Both the position numbers and the translations under genes were made by a program. The notes under the pieces were generated by a model. The model saw only the letters and a program-made list of their open reading frames with translations. It did no database searches and was not told the origin of the DNA. This document shows positions 44,091 to 53,961 of a stretch of DNA of 64,000 nucleotides, one piece after another. Source of the DNA: an uncultured Ectothiorhodospiraceae bacterium (GTDB lineage Bacteria; Pseudomonadota; Gammaproteobacteria; CAMYNG01); assembly GCA_947259765.1 (NCBI GenBank), contig CAMYNG010000005.1, positions 1-64,000 on the forward strand. The letters run 5' to 3'. The first letter of the stretch is position 1. Every line of letters begins with the position of its first letter.

Positions 44091-45743
44091 ATGAAATCAA
44101 GCAACCCCGCCATTCAGGCCAAACTCGCCGAACTCCGGGCGCACTATCACCAAACGCTGCCAAGGCAACTGCGGGAATTGAGGGCGCTCTGGGACACGGC
44201 CACCGCCGGGCGAGGTAACGCCGACGCGCTGCGTGACTTCGTTCGCCACTGCCATTCACTTGCGGGTTCCGGCACCACGTTCGGCTTTCCGGCAATCACC
44301 CGCATTGCGCAAAACATGGAGACCTTGCTGCGACCGCAATTGGACGTCGAACCGCTTCCGATGGAAGATCTCGGTGGAAAACTGGCCACATTTCTCGACG
44401 AGTTGGAAGAGGCTGCGCGGGAAAAACCGCTGACCGAATCGTCCGCACCAGAACCACTACCGCCACCCAGACCTCCGGATAAACAATTAATCTATGTGAC
44501 CAGCGAGAACGAGCGACTCCGTGACGAACTGAAATCCAGGCTGAAACAATACCGTTACGATCTTCAGGCGATGACCACAATGGACGCGCTGGTTGACGCC
44601 GTAAACGACACGCCTTCGTCGGTGGTCATCGTGGATATTGACATGCCGGGACTTGAGCGTATTGTCGCATTGCACGACAGCGTTCGGATCAGCGGCGCGC
44701 GTCTTCCGACTATCGTGGTCTCCGAAGAAAACTCACTTGAGCAGCGACTGCGTGCCGTTCGCACCGCTGCCGCAGATATATTTTTTGCCATGCCTGTTGA
44801 TACGACGCAATTGGTTGATGCCATCGACAGCCTTGGCGAATACCAAGACGTCGAACCTTATCGTGTATTGATCATCGACGACGATCAACCGCTCGCCCAG
44901 TTCATCGCGATAACGCTGGAGCAGGCGGGCATGCGCACACACGTGGTCCAGGACCTGGAACAGGTTTTAAACGCTATTGAGTCATTTTCACCGGAAATTC
45001 TGCTGACTGACGTTTACATGCCTGACTATACCGGAGTTGAGCTCGCAGCAATTATTCGACAACACGCCGGTTACATTGGTTTTCCGATCGTATTTGTGTC
45101 AACGGAAACGAATATTGAAAAACAACTTTCAGCTATGAGCCATGGCGCAGATGATTTTATATCCAAGCCGATCGTTACTGATCATTTAATCGCCACGGTT
45201 GCGAACCGGGTGGAACGTTTTCGACGACTGAATTCCCTCATGGTTAGGGATGGGCTCACGGGCTTACTCAATCAGACCGCAACGCGAGAATGCCTGGAGA
45301 CCGAGATTAATCGCGCGCAACGCAGCGAATTGCCGTTTTGTTACGCCATGCTTGATATCGACCACTTCAAGTCAGTCAACGATAAATACGGTCATGCCAC
45401 TGGTGATTTTATTCTCAAGACCTTGGCACGTACGCTTTCGCATCGACTGCGCCGACTTGATTGTATTGGCCGTTACGGCGGTGAGGAGTTCGCTGTCGTC
45501 ATGCCCAATACACTTATTGAGGATGGACTCAGCGTGCTCAACTTTATTTGTAAGGAGTTTGCTGAAACCGAGCACGAATTCAACGGCCAAAAACTGAAAT
45601 GTTCCTTCAGCGCCGGGCTGGCCCAGTTCCCCGAGTTTGAAACGGTCGCAAGCATACACGACGCCGCAGATCGTGCTCTGTACGCTGCAAAACACAAAGG
45701 CCGTAACTGTGTTTGTACCGAACGTCCCTGTTTCTCTAAATAG
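44091..45743 (+). CDS. HPt - pseudo-receiver - receiver - GGEEF diguanylate cyclase
   Basis: A 550-residue soluble protein. The HPt domain has His55 in HCHSLAGSGTTFG (the usual Lys after the His is Ala). The first receiver-like domain (about 125-245) keeps VDIDMPG but reads YVTSENER where the acidic pair should be, so it is probably not phosphorylated. The second (about 258-380) is complete (LIIDDDQP; Asp near 307 in LLTDVYMPDYTG; Lys in SKPI). The output domain has RDGLTGLLN and RYGGEEFAVVMP near 461-472. It should make c-di-GMP under phosphorelay control. I use the ATG at 44091; a longer frame would overlap uvrD's start. Confidence 0.9.
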   Translation: MKSSNPAIQAKLAELRAHYHQTLPRQLRELRALWDTATAGRGNADALRDFVRHCHSLAGSGTTFGFPAITRIAQNMETLLRPQLDVEPLPMEDLGGKLATFLDELEEAAREKPLTESSAPEPLPPPRPPDKQLIYVTSENERLRDELKSRLKQYRYDLQAMTTMDALVDAVNDTPSSVVIVDIDMPGLERIVALHDSVRISGARLPTIVVSEENSLEQRLRAVRTAAADIFFAMPVDTTQLVDAIDSLGEYQDVEPYRVLIIDDDQPLAQFIAITLEQAGMRTHVVQDLEQVLNAIESFSPEILLTDVYMPDYTGVELAAIIRQHAGYIGFPIVFVSTETNIEKQLSAMSHGADDFISKPIVTDHLIATVANRVERFRRLNSLMVRDGLTGLLNQTATRECLETEINRAQRSELPFCYAMLDIDHFKSVNDKYGHATGDFILKTLARTLSHRLRRLDCIGRYGGEEFAVVMPNTLIEDGLSVLNFICKEFAETEHEFNGQKLKCSFSAGLAQFPEFETVASIHDAADRALYAAKHKGRNCVCTERPCFSK

Positions 45744-45763
45744 TCTTAACTTCGGGAATCGAT

Positions 45764-47059
45764 TTGCAGCATCACGTGGTTAAAGCGCAGCCAACTACCC
45801 GCCACCGGTTGGCTAAAATATTCCCGTTGGCCTGCCTGCTGGTAGTCGTTGCGGCCCAGCCCGCAAACGCCCGTGAGCTATCGCTGCAATTTGGGCAAAC
45901 CGAAGTCGTCGTTGACGTTAGTCCCGCGAACGGCAATACGCTCGTGCTCTGGCTGCCTTCGGAACACGGCCTGCCCGCTACAGTTAATAACATCGCCGGC
46001 AATCTTGCTAAACGGGGCGTGGAGGTCTGGAGTGCGGATCTGCTGTCGGCGCTGTTTTTACCTATACAGGGTAGTAGCCTGGACCAAATCCCCGATCAAC
46101 TCGTAGCCGAGCTAATCAACAAAGCCCACTCGCAAACCGGCAAAACGATCTACCTGCTAGGTAGCGGCCGCGGCGCCATTACCGTACTACGGGGTGCGCG
46201 CCGTTGGCAGGAACAGAATTCACATAAGTCTGCGCTCGGTGGTGCCGTACTACTGCATCCTAATCTTTACGTCGAAACCCCGGAGCCCGGAGAGTCCGCA
46301 GCTTATCTACCGATTGCGTCTGCTACCAATTTACCTTTGTTTATTATACAGCCCGCGTTGTCACCGTGGCGCTGGCAATTGGACAAACTGGTTGCGGAAC
46401 TATCGCTAGGCGGTAGTTCGACTTTTGTACAGGTGTTACCCGGCATTCGTGATCGTTTCTTTTTTCGTCCGGACGCCAGTGAGATTGAGTTGTACGCCCA
46501 GCGATCTCTGCCAGACCCGGTTCAGCACGCATTGACGGCGCTCGCCTGGCACATTGGTTCTCGTCAAGCTCGACCCCTGAATAAGCGCGTTGCCGGCGGC
46601 CAATTGAAAAAAGAGGCCCGCCTGAAGCCGGTATTCAATCAGCCCACCCCGGAACTGTTGCTGGCAACACTGGATGGAACGGAGCTTGGTTTAAGCCAAC
46701 TCAATGGTCAGGTCGTGGTCGTCAACTTCTGGGCGAGCTGGTGTCCGCCGTGCGTGCATGAAATGCCCTCCATGCAGCGCCTACAGGATCAATTTGCCAA
46801 TCGACCCTTCACCATCCTTGCCGTGAACATGGCGGAAACGGAAAGTGAGATTAAACGCTTCCTGACGGAAAAAGTGCGTGTACAATTTCCGATCCTGCTG
46901 GACAAAGACGGCACCGCACTCAAACGCTGGAAGGTGTTTGCTTTTCCCACCAGTTACGTCATCGATAAAAAGGGCTCAATTCGTTACGCGCTGTTTGGTG
47001 CCGTAGAGTGGGATAACGCAGAAATTGTTTCCATAATGGAGAGATTGCTTGCTGAGTAG
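45764..47059 (+). CDS. Exported fusion of an inactive alpha/beta-hydrolase-like domain with a TlpA-type thioredoxin
   Basis: A 431-residue protein. A signal sequence is at about 15-36. Residues 40-270 resemble an alpha/beta-hydrolase fold (VLWLPSEHGLP, then a nucleophile-elbow-like LLGSGRGA near 131-138), but the nucleophile position is Gly rather than Ser. Residues 300-431 are a TlpA/ResA-like thioredoxin with WCPPC at 325-329 and the FPTSYVID loop. The thioredoxin part probably reduces periplasmic disulfides; the first part may bind a partner. There is no ATG near the signal peptide: TTG at 45764 is used (GTG at 45776 is an alternative). It follows the GGEEF gene by 20 bp. Confidence 0.82.
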   Translation: MQHHVVKAQPTTRHRLAKIFPLACLLVVVAAQPANARELSLQFGQTEVVVDVSPANGNTLVLWLPSEHGLPATVNNIAGNLAKRGVEVWSADLLSALFLPIQGSSLDQIPDQLVAELINKAHSQTGKTIYLLGSGRGAITVLRGARRWQEQNSHKSALGGAVLLHPNLYVETPEPGESAAYLPIASATNLPLFIIQPALSPWRWQLDKLVAELSLGGSSTFVQVLPGIRDRFFFRPDASEIELYAQRSLPDPVQHALTALAWHIGSRQARPLNKRVAGGQLKKEARLKPVFNQPTPELLLATLDGTELGLSQLNGQVVVVNFWASWCPPCVHEMPSMQRLQDQFANRPFTILAVNMAETESEIKRFLTEKVRVQFPILLDKDGTALKRWKVFAFPTSYVIDKKGSIRYALFGAVEWDNAEIVSIMERLLAE

Positions 47060-47066
47060 GTGATCG

Positions 47067-47483
47067 TCAAAGAATCGTTTTCGCACCAGCAGGTAAAGTG
47101 AAGAAGAATGTTGCGCCCTTGTCGATCTCCGCTTCTACCCAGATTCGACCGCCATGGCGATGAATAATGCGCTGTACGGTCGCCAAACCAATGCCCGTGC
47201 CTTCAAATTCTCCCTCCTTGCGTAGCCGCTCAAAAGCACCGAACAGCTTGTCGGCGTAACACATATCAAAACCTGTACCGTTGTCCTTTATGAAAAATAC
47301 GGTGTCACCCGCTTGCTCACGTAAACCGAATTCAATCGCAGCGTGTTCCTGCCTGGCGGTGTACTTCCACGCGTTACCCAGTAAATTATCCAACACGGCC
47401 CGCATTAGATTTTGATCCGCATTCGCGTAGGACGCAGGTAGCAGGCCCAGACTCAAAACCAATATCAGTAGAAAATACTGCAC
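47067..47483 (-). CDS. Orphan histidine-kinase ATPase domain behind a signal-like leader (gene fragment)
   Basis: A 138-residue frame starting with GTG. Residues 1-22 look like a signal peptide (MQYFLLILVLSLGLLPASYA). The rest is a HATPase_c domain only: DNLLGNAWKYT (N box), DNGTGFD (G1), FERLRKEGEFEGTGIGLATV (F/G2), ending in FTLPAG. There is no HisKA, sensor or receiver. An exported ATPase domain would meet no ATP, so this is best read as a remnant of a larger kinase joined to a leader, or the leader is an uncleaved anchor. It is convergent with the thioredoxin fusion (7 bp between stops). Confidence 0.6.
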   Translation of the reverse strand: MQYFLLILVLSLGLLPASYANADQNLMRAVLDNLLGNAWKYTARQEHAAIEFGLREQAGDTVFFIKDNGTGFDMCYADKLFGAFERLRKEGEFEGTGIGLATVQRIIHRHGGRIWVEAEIDKGATFFFTLPAGAKTIL

Positions 47484-47549
47484 TGTTGCCCCGAATTCCT
47501 ACCCTCTTACACACTTCAGGATAGCACTTCAGGCGATGGTCGTTTTGCG

Positions 47550-48365
47550 TTACAACGTCGCGAAGATATACAGCTGCCAGCCGGAAAGCGTGTTGGTAAA
47601 CTCGCCGCGAAAATCACCGTCGTCTCCTTCGACATCCGTTGCAATTCGGTTGAAACCAAAACCGAAACCGACATTTTTGAAGGTGTGATGCTCAACATTG
47701 ATCCGCATATCGGTAAGCGCCCCCTCAAAATTGTCGAACTTGAGCGCGAAAATCTCGCCCTTGCCTACAAAGCGCCAGCGGTTTGATATCTGATAACGAA
47801 ACATCGCACCCACCACAGGCAACGGTATGGTCGGCTGCGGATCCTCCTGTTGCCTGCTGCTGCTTATACCAATTCCGAATTTGGTGACATGTAAACCGAC
47901 CAGTAATCCCAGTTCTGCCTTGGGTACGTTATAGAACGAAAAACCGTAGGAAAGTTTAATCAACTCCTCATTGAAAAAACTGTTCACCGGCGTTCCCTTT
48001 GGAATGCTAATGTCTCCGAAGTCGATATCAAACGGCGTTTCCGTTGTGCCACTACGATCAACATTGAACCAGGTAAAATGCACACTGCTGCGTGGCGTGA
48101 AGCGGTAGTAACCGTCAATCCGCGGTACGGTCTCCCGGTCCGAGAGTTGCAAATCTTTATCAAAGTCGAGGCGCGTTCCAGCCGAAATGGGACCCACGCT
48201 AGCGGAAAGTGCGACCGAGGTAGAAGCGTTGGTTACAAAGAACGAGCCAAAACTGATGTTAAAACGATCGGACTGTAGCGGCTCCTGACCCAACACCAGC
48301 GCAGGTTGATAAAAAATTATGCCAAGCAGAAGCAACCCTCTTAGCCTGTGAAACAAACACTTCAT
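47550..48365 (-). CDS. Outer-membrane beta-barrel protein of unknown function
   Basis: A 271-residue protein with a signal peptide (residues 1-26, ending VLG-QEP). The mature part is a series of amphipathic strands (YYRFTPRSSVHFTWFNVD, KLSYGFSFYNV, LGLLVGLHVTKFGIGIS, FKNVGFGFGFNRIAT) and ends in an aromatic-rich terminal strand (GWQLYIFATL). This is a typical small barrel of about ten strands. No named family is recognised. GAGGTGATTAAC precedes the ATG at 48365, which fixes the start. It lies 73 bp after the patatin gene on the same strand and may share its transcript. Confidence 0.75.
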   Translation of the reverse strand: MKCLFHRLRGLLLLGIIFYQPALVLGQEPLQSDRFNISFGSFFVTNASTSVALSASVGPISAGTRLDFDKDLQLSDRETVPRIDGYYRFTPRSSVHFTWFNVDRSGTTETPFDIDFGDISIPKGTPVNSFFNEELIKLSYGFSFYNVPKAELGLLVGLHVTKFGIGISSSRQQEDPQPTIPLPVVGAMFRYQISNRWRFVGKGEIFALKFDNFEGALTDMRINVEHHTFKNVGFGFGFNRIATDVEGDDGDFRGEFTNTLSGWQLYIFATL

Positions 48366-48438
48366 GTTAATCACCTCACGAACACAGCAGCCAGTTTTCT
48401 GCCGATAGAGACACCGTCGGCATTCATTGCATACCACC

Positions 48439-49329
48439 TTAACTCCAGTTTCGATTCGCCAACTTTTCCCTAGCCAATGCGTATCCTTTGGCGATCATTT
48501 CATCGGCGCGATCAAACTCTAGCGTTCCGCATAGGTTTCGGGGCAATTCCAGCGTGACGTCGGGTGGATAGGCCGCCAGCTTTTGCCGCGCAATCGTGCC
48601 TTGCATAGCATCAAAGGACTGGTCCGGGATATCCAGCATGCCCAGTGTGCCACTACCTTCCGGCGGTTTTGCTACATGCATGGCGTCAATAAACCGGCTG
48701 ACTTTTGATTTAATTTCCGATTCTGTAGCTGCGGGTTTTTTTGCTGGCGACTCCAGAGACTTGTCGATCGGACCACCCAGATTAACTGCAATCTTGATAT
48801 CGGTGTCGTCAATAAACGTCGGCGCTATCGGTACCGGGTTTAAAATACCGCCATCGATGAGCAATACGCCATTGTACTCAAATGGCGTAAAAAACAGCGG
48901 CAGCGAGATCGACGCCCGGATGGCATCAAACAGCGGCCCCTTGGTCAACCAGACTTCCTTTTCGTTGACAATATCTGACGCGACCGCCGTGAAGGAGATC
49001 GGCAGATTTTCAATTAACTGTTCGCCGACAAACTCTTTCAGCGTGTTGATAATTTTTTCGCCTTTCACCATACCCGCGTGACCAAAGGAAATATCCAGTA
49101 ACTTCAGCATATCTCCCTTGGTTATCGCACGGACCCACTCGGTATAGGCATCCAGCTTTCCGGCGGCGTAAATTCCGCCGATCAGCGCGCCCATAGAGCA
49201 ACCGGCTACAGACTTTATATGAAAGTCGCTTTCTTCAAGGTATTTAATAATACCGATATGAGCCAGGCCTCGCGCACCACCGCTACCCAGGATAAGTGAA
49301 ACCGACACATCAGCATTACTCACCGACAT
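48439..49329 (-). CDS. Patatin-like phospholipase (RssA-like)
   Basis: A 296-residue protein with the patatin catalytic set: oxyanion loop GSGGARGLAHIG near 15-26, nucleophile Ser in GCSMGALIGG near 43-52, and the dyad Asp in LIDGGILNPVP near 164. Relatives hydrolyse phospholipid or other acyl esters. There is no signal peptide, so it is probably cytoplasmic or peripheral. The next gene on the strand is an outer-membrane barrel; fused patatin-barrel proteins (PlpD) exist, so a functional pair is conceivable though unproven. Confidence 0.88.
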   Translation of the reverse strand: MSVSNADVSVSLILGSGGARGLAHIGIIKYLEESDFHIKSVAGCSMGALIGGIYAAGKLDAYTEWVRAITKGDMLKLLDISFGHAGMVKGEKIINTLKEFVGEQLIENLPISFTAVASDIVNEKEVWLTKGPLFDAIRASISLPLFFTPFEYNGVLLIDGGILNPVPIAPTFIDDTDIKIAVNLGGPIDKSLESPAKKPAATESEIKSKVSRFIDAMHVAKPPEGSGTLGMLDIPDQSFDAMQGTIARQKLAAYPPDVTLELPRNLCGTLEFDRADEMIAKGYALAREKLANRNWS

Positions 49330-49383
49330 CGCATTTTCTTATTCGCTGGTCGGTATGTTCTGTAACTGCACACACCAACACCG

Positions 49384-50400
<1,017 letters not shown>

Positions 50401-50407
50401 TTACTGG

Positions 50408-50427
50408 ATTCCGGCCTGCGCCGGAAT
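50408..50427. repeat. REP-like palindrome upstream of hemF
   Basis: ATTCCGGC-CTGC-GCCGGAAT is a perfect 8-bp stem with a 4-nt loop, preceded by CTGG and followed by GAC. The form TGGATTCC...GGAATGAC is a common dispersed intergenic repeat of Gammaproteobacteria. A partial CTGGATTCC also occurs at 21005. Confidence 0.6.
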
Positions 50428-50478
50428 GACATCGTAGGAATTAATCGGCACTTTCTTAGGTGTTTATGTAAAACATGA

Positions 50479-51042
50479 TCACGCGGGGCGGATGACACGT
50501 GACGACAGTGCGTCGCGTATTTCGCTGGGTCGTCCACGGCGATTCACCTCGCCGTGCAATACAAAGTCAAGTTGCTCACCAAAGTAACGCCGCACGGTCA
50601 AGGGTGTGCGTGCCGGAGCTGCACCTGCCGGGTTGGCGCTGGTAGAAACCAGTGCCCCACCAAAGCTTTCGCATAATGCATGGGCAACGGGGTGTCCGGT
50701 AACGCGCACCGCCAGGGTATCGTGTTCGCCACGCAACCACGTTGGCACCCACTTTGCGGCCGGCAGTAACCAGGTTACCGGACCGGGCCACGAACGTTGC
50801 ACACGTTGTTGAATGTCGGCCTGGAGCGGCACAAGAAAAGGTAATAATTGTTCGAGCTTGCTGCCGATAAGGATCAAACCTTTGTGCTCAGGTCGACTCT
50901 TTAACTCTAACAGCCGCGCCACGGCAACATCGTTGAGCGGATCACAGCCCAGACCATAAACGGCTTCCGTTGGGTAGGCGATTACACCGCCGTGTCGAAG
51001 GAGGTGGGCCGCATGTCTTAACCGCCACGCGTTGACCTGCAT
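50479..51042 (-). CDS. tsaC: Threonylcarbamoyl-AMP synthase TsaC (YrdC/Sua5 family)
   Basis: A 187-residue YrdC-fold enzyme that makes threonylcarbamoyl-adenylate for the t6A37 modification of tRNAs reading ANN codons. Motifs are GGVIAYPTEAVYGLGCDP (17-34), LKSRPEHKGLILI, PGPVTWLLPA, LAVRVTGHP and STSANPAGAAPA. It has no C-terminal Sua5 domain, matching TsaC. It lies 12 bp after topA and leads on to hemF. In E. coli the order smf-smg-yrdD-tsaC is the same, with yrdD where topA stands here. Confidence 0.94.
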   Translation of the reverse strand: MQVNAWRLRHAAHLLRHGGVIAYPTEAVYGLGCDPLNDVAVARLLELKSRPEHKGLILIGSKLEQLLPFLVPLQADIQQRVQRSWPGPVTWLLPAAKWVPTWLRGEHDTLAVRVTGHPVAHALCESFGGALVSTSANPAGAAPARTPLTVRRYFGEQLDFVLHGEVNRRGRPSEIRDALSSRVIRPA

Positions 51043-51054
51043 TTGATTCCGGAC

Positions 51055-53388
51055 TCAGGAAGAAGCGGCCTGATCCGAGTCCGCATCGGAGTCTGTGTCA
51101 GATTCGGGTGTTTCCACCGGCTCTGAGTAACCGCATTCCTTTTGCGGACAGATCTTTTCCGTGCCCTTACGCTTGGTCGTTTTCAAAGTCAGCATCGGAA
51201 AACCACAATCGGGACAGGCTTCGTTGACGGGTTCGTTCCATACCGCGTAGGTACAATCGGGGTAGCGCGCACAGGAAAAGAAAATCTTACCGCTGCGTGT
51301 TTTTCGCTTCAGCATGGACGCCTGCTTGCATTCGGGACATTCGACGCCCGTGTCCTGGGGTTTTTCCAGCGGCTCGATGTAACGACAGTCCGGATAACCG
51401 CTACAGCCGATAAACTTTCCGTAACGTCCATGACGGATGATCAGGTCAGAGTTGCACTCGGGGCACTTGCGATCTTCGATAACTTCCGGCTCTGCATTGG
51501 CGTCTTCGTTGACGTTTCGGGTGTAATCACATTCCGGATAATTATCACAACCGATAAATCTGCCACGACGACCCAGTCGAATCGCCAGGCTGCCGCCGCA
51601 CTTGGGACACTTCTCCTCCAGCGGCTCATGGGTAACGTCTTTGCGATCGACATTCTTCTCTTTGTCGTCAACCAGAGTTTTGAACGGAAACCAAAAATCC
51701 TTCATCAGCGGGATCCAGTCTTTCTCACCGCGCGAGATTTCATCCAACTCGTCTTCCAGACGGGCGGTAAAATCGTAGTCGACATACTGGGTAAAATGTT
51801 CGGTCAGAAACTTGTTCACAATACGGCCTACGTCCGTCGGGAAAAATCGGCGTTTTTCCAGCAGTACGTATTCACGGTCCTGTAACGTGGAGATAATCGA
51901 GGCATAGGTCGAAGGCCGGCCGATACCGTGTTCTTCCAGTGTCTTAACGAGTGATGCTTCTGTATAGCGCGGCGGTGGTTCGGTGAAGTGTTGCTCGGGA
52001 CGAATTTGCTTGAGCAACACATCGTCACCTTCTTTCAATGGTGGCAGCATTCGCTCGTCGTCGGCAGTGTCAGCTTTTTTGGTTTCATCGGCGCTTTCCT
52101 GATACACCGCCATGAAACCGGGGTCGACGATTGTCGAACCATTGGCTCGAAACATATTAGTATCGCCCGCACTAAGATCCACCGCGACAGTGTCCAGGGT
52201 GGCATGCACCATCTGAGACGCGATAGTACGCTTCCAGATCAAATCATAGAGACGAAACTGATCCTTACTGAGGTGGGTCTTAACTTCCCGCGGTGTGTGG
52301 TACACCGATGTTGGACGGATCGCCTCATGCGCCTCCTGCGCATTGCGCGCTTTGGTCTTGTAGACGCGCGGTTCGTCCGGAACTTTACTCTTACCGTAGA
52401 TGTCAGCGATAAAGGTTCGAATTTCATCCAGCGCATCGTTTGCCAGGGTTACCGAGTCGGTACGCATGTAGGTGATGAGGCCCACCGTTTCACCGCCAAC
52501 ATCAATACCTTCGTAAAGCTGCTGCGCAACGCGCATGGTTCGACTTGCGGAGAACCCCAGTTTGCGTGATGCTTCCTGTTGCAATGTGGAGGTGGTGAAC
52601 GGTGCCGTCGGATTACGCTTGCGCTGTTTTTTCTGCACCTTGGTGATGTGCAGCTTGCCTTTGGCTGCATCCAGCAAAGTCTTTTCAGCCGCCTTGGCTT
52701 TGTCTTCGGTGTTAATAGCAAACTGCGTAAGCTTGGTGCCCTCCAGCTGCACAAGCCGCGCAATGAACGGATGCTCTTCGCTCTCAACATCTGCATCTAC
52801 AGTCCAGTATTCTTTGGGCTTGAACTTTTCGATGTCGAGTTCACGTTCAACAATCAATCTTAAGGCCGGGCTTTGTACTCGTCCGGCAGACAGGCCCCGG
52901 CGTATCTTTTTCCACAGCAGGGGCGACAGATTAAAACCAACCAGATAGTCCAGGGCACGTCGCGCCTGTTGTGCGTTAATCAAATCCTGGGAGAGTTCGC
53001 GAGGGTGTTCAACCGCATCCTTGATGGCGCGCTTGGTGATTTCGTGAAAAACCACGCGGCCGACAGTTTTGTCTTTTAGAAGACCACGATCCTTTAGCAA
53101 TTCGAAAAGATGCCACGAAATCGCCTCGCCTTCGCGATCCGGGTCAGTTGCGAGATATAAAGATTCAGATTTTTTTAGCGCCTTTGCGATGGCATCTACA
53201 TGTTTTTCGTTTTTTTCAATGACTTCATAGGTCATCGTGAAGTCATGCTCCGGATCCACCGCGCCCTCTTTCGGGCGCAGATCGCGAACATGTCCATAGG
53301 ACGCAAGCACCTCAAAGCCGCGACCAAGATACTTCTTGATGGTCTTGGCCTTGGCCGGTGATTCAACTATTACCAGGTTTTTTGCCAT
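51055..53388 (-). CDS. topA: DNA topoisomerase I
   Basis: A 777-residue type IA topoisomerase that relaxes negative supercoils. The N-terminal Toprim domain has VIVESPAKAKTI and ATDPDREGEAISWH; the active-site Tyr is in GLITYMRTDS near 308-317. Four C-terminal Cys4 zinc-ribbon repeats are visible, beginning CPKCGG, CPECNS, CPECKQ and CPDCGF, then an acidic tail. The length is somewhat below the E. coli enzyme (865). It is in the smg-tsaC interval of the dprA operon. Confidence 0.97.
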   Translation of the reverse strand: MAKNLVIVESPAKAKTIKKYLGRGFEVLASYGHVRDLRPKEGAVDPEHDFTMTYEVIEKNEKHVDAIAKALKKSESLYLATDPDREGEAISWHLFELLKDRGLLKDKTVGRVVFHEITKRAIKDAVEHPRELSQDLINAQQARRALDYLVGFNLSPLLWKKIRRGLSAGRVQSPALRLIVERELDIEKFKPKEYWTVDADVESEEHPFIARLVQLEGTKLTQFAINTEDKAKAAEKTLLDAAKGKLHITKVQKKQRKRNPTAPFTTSTLQQEASRKLGFSASRTMRVAQQLYEGIDVGGETVGLITYMRTDSVTLANDALDEIRTFIADIYGKSKVPDEPRVYKTKARNAQEAHEAIRPTSVYHTPREVKTHLSKDQFRLYDLIWKRTIASQMVHATLDTVAVDLSAGDTNMFRANGSTIVDPGFMAVYQESADETKKADTADDERMLPPLKEGDDVLLKQIRPEQHFTEPPPRYTEASLVKTLEEHGIGRPSTYASIISTLQDREYVLLEKRRFFPTDVGRIVNKFLTEHFTQYVDYDFTARLEDELDEISRGEKDWIPLMKDFWFPFKTLVDDKEKNVDRKDVTHEPLEEKCPKCGGSLAIRLGRRGRFIGCDNYPECDYTRNVNEDANAEPEVIEDRKCPECNSDLIIRHGRYGKFIGCSGYPDCRYIEPLEKPQDTGVECPECKQASMLKRKTRSGKIFFSCARYPDCTYAVWNEPVNEACPDCGFPMLTLKTTKRKGTEKICPQKECGYSEPVETPESDTDSDADSDQAASS

Positions 53389-53470
53389 TGTCTTCAGTAA
53401 CCAATATCCAATTCCTTAAACGAGAAATGCCCGCAGTTGGCGGGCACTGGTCACGCATGCCTGCAAGTCT

Positions 53471-53950
53471 TCAGTGCAAACTACTCGCGGCCTCCTCGAA
53501 AACCAAATCTTCCATCCAGGCAAACGCCGCTTCACCGCCGGGTTGATTAAACAATACCATCAACACAACCCACTTCAGCTGGTCCAAATCAATCTCTTCG
53601 GATTCCAGCGCCATAACCCGATCAATGACCACTTCACGAGTAGCATGGTCCAGAACTCCGGATTGTTCCAGGAACAACAAGAAACCACGACAATCCGGAT
53701 CAAGTTTTTCGATTTCCAAATCCGTATAAATTCGCATGGAAACGGGATTCGGCGGTGCGTCGCCCTTGGCGTTCCCTTGCTGACGTGCTAACCCATCAAG
53801 CCAGTCAAACGCCTTGCTAATTTCGGTGCTCCGAAATCCGGCCTGTTGTAACTCTACACGCAGTGCTTCCTCGTCCGTATTGAATTCGATCTCATCATTC
53901 ATGTAATTTTCGAAAAGATACATCAGCACGTCGAGTACGTTTTCTTTCAT
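53471..53950 (-). CDS. smg: Smg family protein (DUF494)
   Basis: A 159-residue acidic protein of the Smg family, with MKENVLDVLMYLFENYMN at the start and an all-helical core (ALESEEIDLDQLKWVVLMVL). Function is not established; the gene is nearly always linked to dprA/smf and topA or tsaC, as here. I use the ATG at 53950, which gives the standard N-terminus; an upstream start at 53983 would overlap dprA. Confidence 0.92.
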   Translation of the reverse strand: MKENVLDVLMYLFENYMNDEIEFNTDEEALRVELQQAGFRSTEISKAFDWLDGLARQQGNAKGDAPPNPVSMRIYTDLEIEKLDPDCRGFLLFLEQSGVLDHATREVVIDRVMALESEEIDLDQLKWVVLMVLFNQPGGEAAFAWMEDLVFEEAASSLH

Positions 53951-53961
53951 CACGGGCCCTC

